NCBI RefSeq assembly: GCF_020524035.2
Contig: NZ_CP129013.1
Span: 868,001-932,000, forward strand
Direction: 5' to 3'
Length of the DNA stretch: 64,000 bases
Source: Bacillus carboniphilus
Lineage (GTDB): Bacteria > Bacillota > Bacilli > Bacillales > JAIVKR01
Shown here: one piece after another, positions 59,979 to 64,000 of the stretch
How positions within the stretch are numbered: position 1 is the stretch's first letter
How the letters are laid out: each line of letters opens with the position of its first letter
The notes under the pieces: generated by a model
The model's database searches: none
What the model saw: only the letters and a program-made list of their open reading frames with translations
Told to the model about the DNA's origin: nothing
Program-made: the position numbers and the translations under genes

Positions 59979-60261
59979 GGTTATTCTCCTTTCAAAAAAC
60001 CCCAGTTGTTCTTTCCAATCACAAGTACACAACTTCACTTACGGATTTCGAACATCCTCTAGTATATAAGGAATGTGGCGATAATACAATAATAGGGCCA
60101 TCATTGTCACTAACTGATCAAATAAAAACTTATTATTTAAAGAAGGAAGAGGATCATTTTTAGAAATCAAGAATCTATATGTTTCGATTTTATTTTTCAA
60201 ACTATGTGTAGCATTATAAGTGTAAAAAGTGATAGATTTTACTACCTAGCAATATTGTACG

Positions 60262-60288
60262 AAAAAAACCCATTCATAAAGAATGAGC
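60262..60288 (-). terminator. Terminator of the DinB-like gene
   Basis: CTCATTC and GAATGGG arms with seven T on the minus strand. Confidence 0.65.
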
Positions 60289-60756
60289 TTAAGATTGTGA
60301 CAGTTGTTTTTTCGTCACAATCATTTTTGTTGATAATTGTTTGGATCGATCAACTATTTTGCCAGTGTAATAATTAAGTTCAAAAAGTAACGATACTAAC
60401 CTCTGTTCATCAATAGGTGTTTGTTCGCTCTTAAGCTTACTTACTGTATCATTCCAATTCATAACTACTGTAGCATAAGTAGAGGACAATCTTTTAGCTG
60501 AGAGATTTTTCACAGGAAAGTAGTTTTCTAAACTTTTATAATGAGTATGTGGGTTATGAAGTTGTAACGTATGAAGTTTGATTTCTTCAAGACAATGTAG
60601 AACAATTGATCCAATAGAATATTGATTAGGAGGAGCTTTCCATAAATCATTATCACTTAATTGGTCTAAACAAATGATAATATTAGGGGCAATTATTGAT
60701 GTCATTCGTTCTTTACATAGTTGAATAAGGTCTCTTTCATATTGATTTTCTTTCAT
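60289..60756 (-). CDS. DinB/DUF1572-like four-helix protein
   Basis: 155 aa. NQYSIGSIVLHCLEEIKLHTLQLH resembles the first metal-binding helix of DinB-like proteins, with His present. The last helix reads LLFELNYYTGKIVDRSKQL, where the family usually has H-xxxH-GQI; the histidines are replaced, so a metal site may be lost. Probably bacillithiol-transferase-like fold without known substrate. Monocistronic, with its own terminator. Confidence 0.6.
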   Translation of the reverse strand: MKENQYERDLIQLCKERMTSIIAPNIIICLDQLSDNDLWKAPPNQYSIGSIVLHCLEEIKLHTLQLHNPHTHYKSLENYFPVKNLSAKRLSSTYATVVMNWNDTVSKLKSEQTPIDEQRLVSLLFELNYYTGKIVDRSKQLSTKMIVTKKQLSQS

Positions 60757-60819
60757 CCTTTAACCTCCATATTAATATCTTTTTGGGACCTACCATAAAA
60801 AAGTAGGCCCCCTATAAGT

Positions 60820-61686
60820 TTACATAAACTCTGAAACTAACTTGTCAAATTGATTCTTCTCTAAGGATAATTCTAGATCTTTTAACGGTTTTTCACTGTA
60901 ACCTTCTAAAAGCTCTTGGTAGGAAGGTTGGTTTTTGTTCTGATAGATAAGACCTGTTACCAAACCGTCGTGCTCCATGACCGTTTGCATTGCTTTTAAG
61001 CGGTCATTTGGATTATAATCCTCAATATCTTTCAATTTTGTTAAATTTTTCTTAAACCAGTCATATGTGTTCACTTTATTGTACGTCACACAAGGGCTAA
61101 AGACATTGATAAATGAAAAACCTTTATGATTGATTCCTTGCTCAATTAATGATGTTAAATCTTTTAAATCTGTGGAAAAACTTTGGGCTATGAAGGTAGA
61201 ACCAGCGGTTAAAGCCATTTCAATAACAGAAACAGGCGCCTCGATTGACCCTTCAGGTGTACTTTTCGTTTTAAAGCCAACTTCACTACGAGGAGAGGTT
61301 TGCCCTTTTGTTAAACCGTATATTTGATTATCCATGACAATATAGGTAATATCTATATTTCTACGAATGGCATGAATCGTATGTCCCATCCCAATCGCAA
61401 AGCCATCACCATCTCCACCAGAGGCAATAACCGTTAAATCGCGATTGGCCATTTTCACACCTTGCGCAATCGGCAACGCTCTTCCGTGAATTCCATGAAA
61501 ACCATACGAGTTAATATAGCCTGATATTCTCCCTGAGCATCCAATACCTGAGACAATGGATAATTGATGTGGTTCTAATCCAGTATTTGCTGCTGCCCGC
61601 TGAATAGCCGCTTGAACAGAAAAATCACCACAGCCTGGACACCAATTCGGCTTTACTTGATTACGAAACTCTTTAAACGTAGCCAT
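60820..61686 (-). CDS. korB: 2-oxoacid:ferredoxin oxidoreductase, beta subunit
   Basis: 288 aa. ThDP-binding subunit: CPGCGDFSVQAAIQRA, GIGCSGRISGYINSYGFHGI, ASGGDGDGFAIGMGHTIHAI (GDG..N motif) and MDNQIYGLTKGQTSPRS. Decarboxylates 2-oxoglutarate (or pyruvate) with ferredoxin as acceptor. Its ATG follows the korA stop codon with no gap. Substrate is inferred from family and from other Bacillaceae at this locus. Confidence 0.9.
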   Translation of the reverse strand: MATFKEFRNQVKPNWCPGCGDFSVQAAIQRAAANTGLEPHQLSIVSGIGCSGRISGYINSYGFHGIHGRALPIAQGVKMANRDLTVIASGGDGDGFAIGMGHTIHAIRRNIDITYIVMDNQIYGLTKGQTSPRSEVGFKTKSTPEGSIEAPVSVIEMALTAGSTFIAQSFSTDLKDLTSLIEQGINHKGFSFINVFSPCVTYNKVNTYDWFKKNLTKLKDIEDYNPNDRLKAMQTVMEHDGLVTGLIYQNKNQPSYQELLEGYSEKPLKDLELSLEKNQFDKLVSEFM

Positions 61687-63423
61687 TTATTTAAACTCCT
61701 TTACAAAAGAATAAATATCACTAGGTAAAAATGGAGTGCCGTCATATTTCAGAAGGGAAGTAATCTTTTCTGAAAAACCAACATTCATTTTGATTAAATT
61801 AGCCAATTGAGCTGTTGCATTATTTTCGACAACAATTACTTTCTTCGCCTTTTGCATTTCTTTGAAAACTTCTTCATTAGGAAACGGATGAATGAGTCTA
61901 ATATGAACGTGATTGACAGATAAACCTTCTTCTATTAATCTATTCATCGCTTCTTCAATTGCTCCTCTAGTAGAAATAAAACCGATTAACAACACATCAG
62001 GACTCTCAAAGTTTTCAACCGAATGGATCGCATTTTTAAAAGAAAGGTTCTGTAGCTTCCTCATTCGCTTTTCCATTTGTTGCTTGCGGTTAAGCGCAGA
62101 TTCCGAAGGTTTTCCAGTTTCATCATGTTCAACACCTGTCACATGAAAAATAGCGTCTTTCGTTCCTGGAAGTACTCGTTCTGAAACACCTTCCTCCGTC
62201 AACTCGTATCTCTTAAAATATTCTTTTTCCTCTGTATTTCCGACTCCATCTGTCATGAGCTTTCCACGTCTAATATGAATCTTGCTATAATCTAAAGGTT
62301 CAACCGTTTGTTTCCCTAACGAAAGTTGCAAGTCAGTCAAAATGATAACTGGGCACTGGAATTCTTCCGCAATATTAAAAGCTTCAATCGTATCGTAAAA
62401 CGCCTCTTGTACGGTACTTGGTGCAATCACCACTTTCGGAATTTCTCCATGCGTACCATAAACTATGGCTAACAAATCGGATTGTTCTTGTTTTGTTGGT
62501 AAACCCGTACTCGGTCCCCCTCTTTGGGTATCTATAATAACGAGAGGGGTCTCCGTCATCCCTGCTAATCCAATGGCTTCCATCATCAATGATAAACCAG
62601 GACCTGCTGAGGCAGTAAAACTTCTAGCTCCTGCATAATTAGAGCCAATCGCCATTGTACATGCGGCTATCTCATCTTCTGTCTGAATGACCGCACCTCC
62701 AAATTGAGGTAGTTTACTTATTAAGTATTCCATAATTTCTGATGCCGGTGTAATGGGATAAGCAGCCATAAAGCGAGACCCCCCCGCCAGCGCTCCTAGA
62801 GCAATGGCATCATTTCCGATCATAAACATTCGTTTATGTCCGTCCGCTTCGTTTAAGAATAAGTCCGTTCGATCAAACCCTAGTTCATCTTTTAAAAAGG
62901 AAGCACCTGCTTCAATAGCCTTCATATTATTTTCAACAACCTTCTCCCCTTTTTTTCCATATGTATCTATCACTACTTCTTTAAAAAGGGAAGGATTTAA
63001 ATCTAATACGGCACTTGTTGCCCCTATAGCAACCATATTCTTCATTAATGAAGTGCCAAGTTCCGTTGCAATTTCCGTAAAAGGAACAGAGTAAAGAGTA
63101 ATGTGCTCATTCTCCTCTATGGAAGGCTTACATTTGGCATCAGCCAAAATAATTCCACCTTTCCTTAACTCTCTGCTATTTACATCAATTGTTTCTTGAT
63201 CAAAAGCAACTAAAATGTCTAGATCATCGGAAATCGCTCTAACTGGACTTGTACTCACCCTTATTTTATTATTTGTATGTCCTCCTTTTATACGAGAGGA
63301 AAAATGCCGATATCCATACAAATGATAGCCTAACCTGTTTAAAGTAGTAGCAAAAACTTCTCCTGTACTTTCAATACCCTCACCTTGTTGACCTCCAACT
63401 TTCCATGAAAGTTGATCCATCAT
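61687..63423 (-). CDS. korA: 2-oxoacid:ferredoxin oxidoreductase, fused gamma-alpha subunit
   Basis: 578 aa. The gamma domain (1-185, KVGGQQGEGIESTGEVFATTL and the HFSSRIKGGHTNNKIRV loop) is fused to the alpha domain with AAYPITPASEIMEYLISKLP, TASAGPGLSLMMEAIGLAG and DTQRGGPSTGLPTKQEQSDL. GGGGTGTAG precedes the ATG. Pairs with korB in a two-gene operon. Confidence 0.93.
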   Translation of the reverse strand: MMDQLSWKVGGQQGEGIESTGEVFATTLNRLGYHLYGYRHFSSRIKGGHTNNKIRVSTSPVRAISDDLDILVAFDQETIDVNSRELRKGGIILADAKCKPSIEENEHITLYSVPFTEIATELGTSLMKNMVAIGATSAVLDLNPSLFKEVVIDTYGKKGEKVVENNMKAIEAGASFLKDELGFDRTDLFLNEADGHKRMFMIGNDAIALGALAGGSRFMAAYPITPASEIMEYLISKLPQFGGAVIQTEDEIAACTMAIGSNYAGARSFTASAGPGLSLMMEAIGLAGMTETPLVIIDTQRGGPSTGLPTKQEQSDLLAIVYGTHGEIPKVVIAPSTVQEAFYDTIEAFNIAEEFQCPVIILTDLQLSLGKQTVEPLDYSKIHIRRGKLMTDGVGNTEEKEYFKRYELTEEGVSERVLPGTKDAIFHVTGVEHDETGKPSESALNRKQQMEKRMRKLQNLSFKNAIHSVENFESPDVLLIGFISTRGAIEEAMNRLIEEGLSVNHVHIRLIHPFPNEEVFKEMQKAKKVIVVENNATAQLANLIKMNVGFSEKITSLLKYDGTPFLPSDIYSFVKEFK

Positions 63424-63562
63424 TTTCTACACCCCTTTTAAGACTGCTTGAAAGTTTTCTGCAAAAATTTCTCCTTCATACTATTAGTATATGAATAATA
63501 TTTGATAGATCTAAACGCTTCCATTTTAGACTTAATGACAAAAAAAAACAAGAGAAAACCCT

Positions 63563-63593
63563 TATTTTTTCGAAAAATCCGATTTTTCGGAAT
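63563..63593 (-). terminator. Terminator of the dipeptidase gene
   Basis: TCCGA-AAAA-TCGGA followed by TTTTTCG on the minus strand, just past the stop codon. Confidence 0.65.
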
Positions 63594-63596
63594 GTT

Positions 63597-64000
63597 TTAG
63601 GCAATAAAACGAGTCATGAAATTTTCAAACAATATCTTCTTTACTACGGTTTCCGAATAATGTTGTTGCAAGAGCTCAATCAAATTGGAATAACAATCAT
63701 ATCTTTCTAATTCAGCAACACATCCATCCATCCCATCAAAATCTGAACCTAACCCTATATGGTCATCTCCAACTATTGAACCTATATAATCAATATGTTT
63801 TAATACATCCGACAGTTTTACAAATCGGTTTTCATTTAAAAATTCTGGTACAAAGGTTACACCAATTACTCCATTTTTGTTGGCCATTTCGAGAAGCTGC
63901 TCATCGGTTAAATTTCTTGGATGAGGACAAATTTTATAAGCATTTGAATGAGTAGCTACAGGATATTTAGCTACTGTCATGACATCCCAAAAGCTTTTTT
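63597..64000 (-). CDS. Membrane dipeptidase (M19 family), 5' part outside the window
   Basis: C-terminal 134 residues read in frame from the window edge. SFWDVMTVAKYPVATHSNAY carries a zinc-ligand His, PHPRNLTDEQL follows, and DHIGLGSDFDGMDG is the signature with the metal-binding Asp. Such zinc dipeptidases hydrolyse dipeptides including some D-amino acid forms. Ends in MTRFIA-stop. Confidence 0.88.
   Translation of the reverse strand, partial: KSFWDVMTVAKYPVATHSNAYKICPHPRNLTDEQLLEMANKNGVIGVTFVPEFLNENRFVKLSDVLKHIDYIGSIVGDDHIGLGSDFDGMDGCVAELERYDCYSNLIELLQQHYSETVVKKILFENFMTRFIA

Noticed and set aside
60784..60815. GGGACCTAC/GTAGGCCCC hairpin after korB as a terminator
   Set aside because: The stem is good but no T run follows on the korB strand; left out of the features.

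Overview
The window is chromosomal DNA from a low-GC, endospore-forming member of the Bacillaceae. Most genes follow the order of the Bacillus subtilis chromosome from ymcA/cotE/mutSL to parEC, read here largely on the minus strand: korAB, miaB-ymcA, cotE, mutS-mutL, ymaF, miaA-hfq, spoVK, hflX-ynbB, glnRA, lexA/yneA-yneB-ynzC, tkt, sirA, yneF, ccdABC, yneK, cotM/sspP/sspO, citB (acnA), yneN, sspN-tlp, yneT, plsY, yneR/yneP and parE-parC. Spore genes (sspN, sspO, sspP, tlp, cotE, cotM, spoVK, a spoIIP paralogue, sirA and a Spo0E-like phosphatase) show that the organism sporulates.

Layout. 1-540: tail of an IS3-family element that has cut the 3' end off a lipoprotein gene. 890-3500: arsenic operon arsR-arsI-arsB-arsC with two identical ArsR-type operators. 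3510-4780: an unrecognised gene and a 4-oxalocrotonate-tautomerase-like gene. 4794-9197: topoisomerase IV genes parC and parE. 9600-11330: secreted subtilase. 11720-17920: yneP, yneR, capA-like, plsY, a two-repeat Cys-rich protein, yneT, tlp-sspN, an FbpB-like small protein and yneN. 18340-21311: maltose phosphorylase plus beta-phosphoglucomutase. 21545-23925: a MutS2-like ATPase without an Smr domain, preceded by an unusual leader with short ORFs and terminators. 24227-26950: aconitase. 27599-29842: sspO, sspP, cotM, a small zinc ribbon and yneK. 30378-37893: ccdCBA, ynzD, yneF, sirA, tkt, ynzC-yneB-yneA and lexA. 38028-40435: accessory island with a RelA/SpoT-domain gene, repeats and a decayed type I toxin-antitoxin region. 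40435-50083: glnA-glnR, spoIIP paralogue, ynbB-hflX, spoVK, hfq-miaA, dUTPase and ymaF. 50693-52264: YVTN beta-propeller protein. 52648-63423: mutL-mutS, cotE, ymcA-miaB, a DinB-like gene and korB-korA. The window ends inside a membrane dipeptidase gene.

Two things stand out beyond the core genome. First, two families of short non-coding interspersed repeats (called R1 and R2 here) occupy several intergenic regions. One R1 copy lies 40 bp from the aconitase start codon and separates it from a CcpC-like dyad. Second, eleven single-base indels break nine otherwise intact genes, including essential parE and both mismatch-repair genes mutS and mutL. Sequencing error is the simplest explanation; a mismatch-repair-defective strain is the biological alternative. 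No tRNA, rRNA or CRISPR array was seen. All function calls rest on recognition of families and synteny from the sequence; no database search was run.
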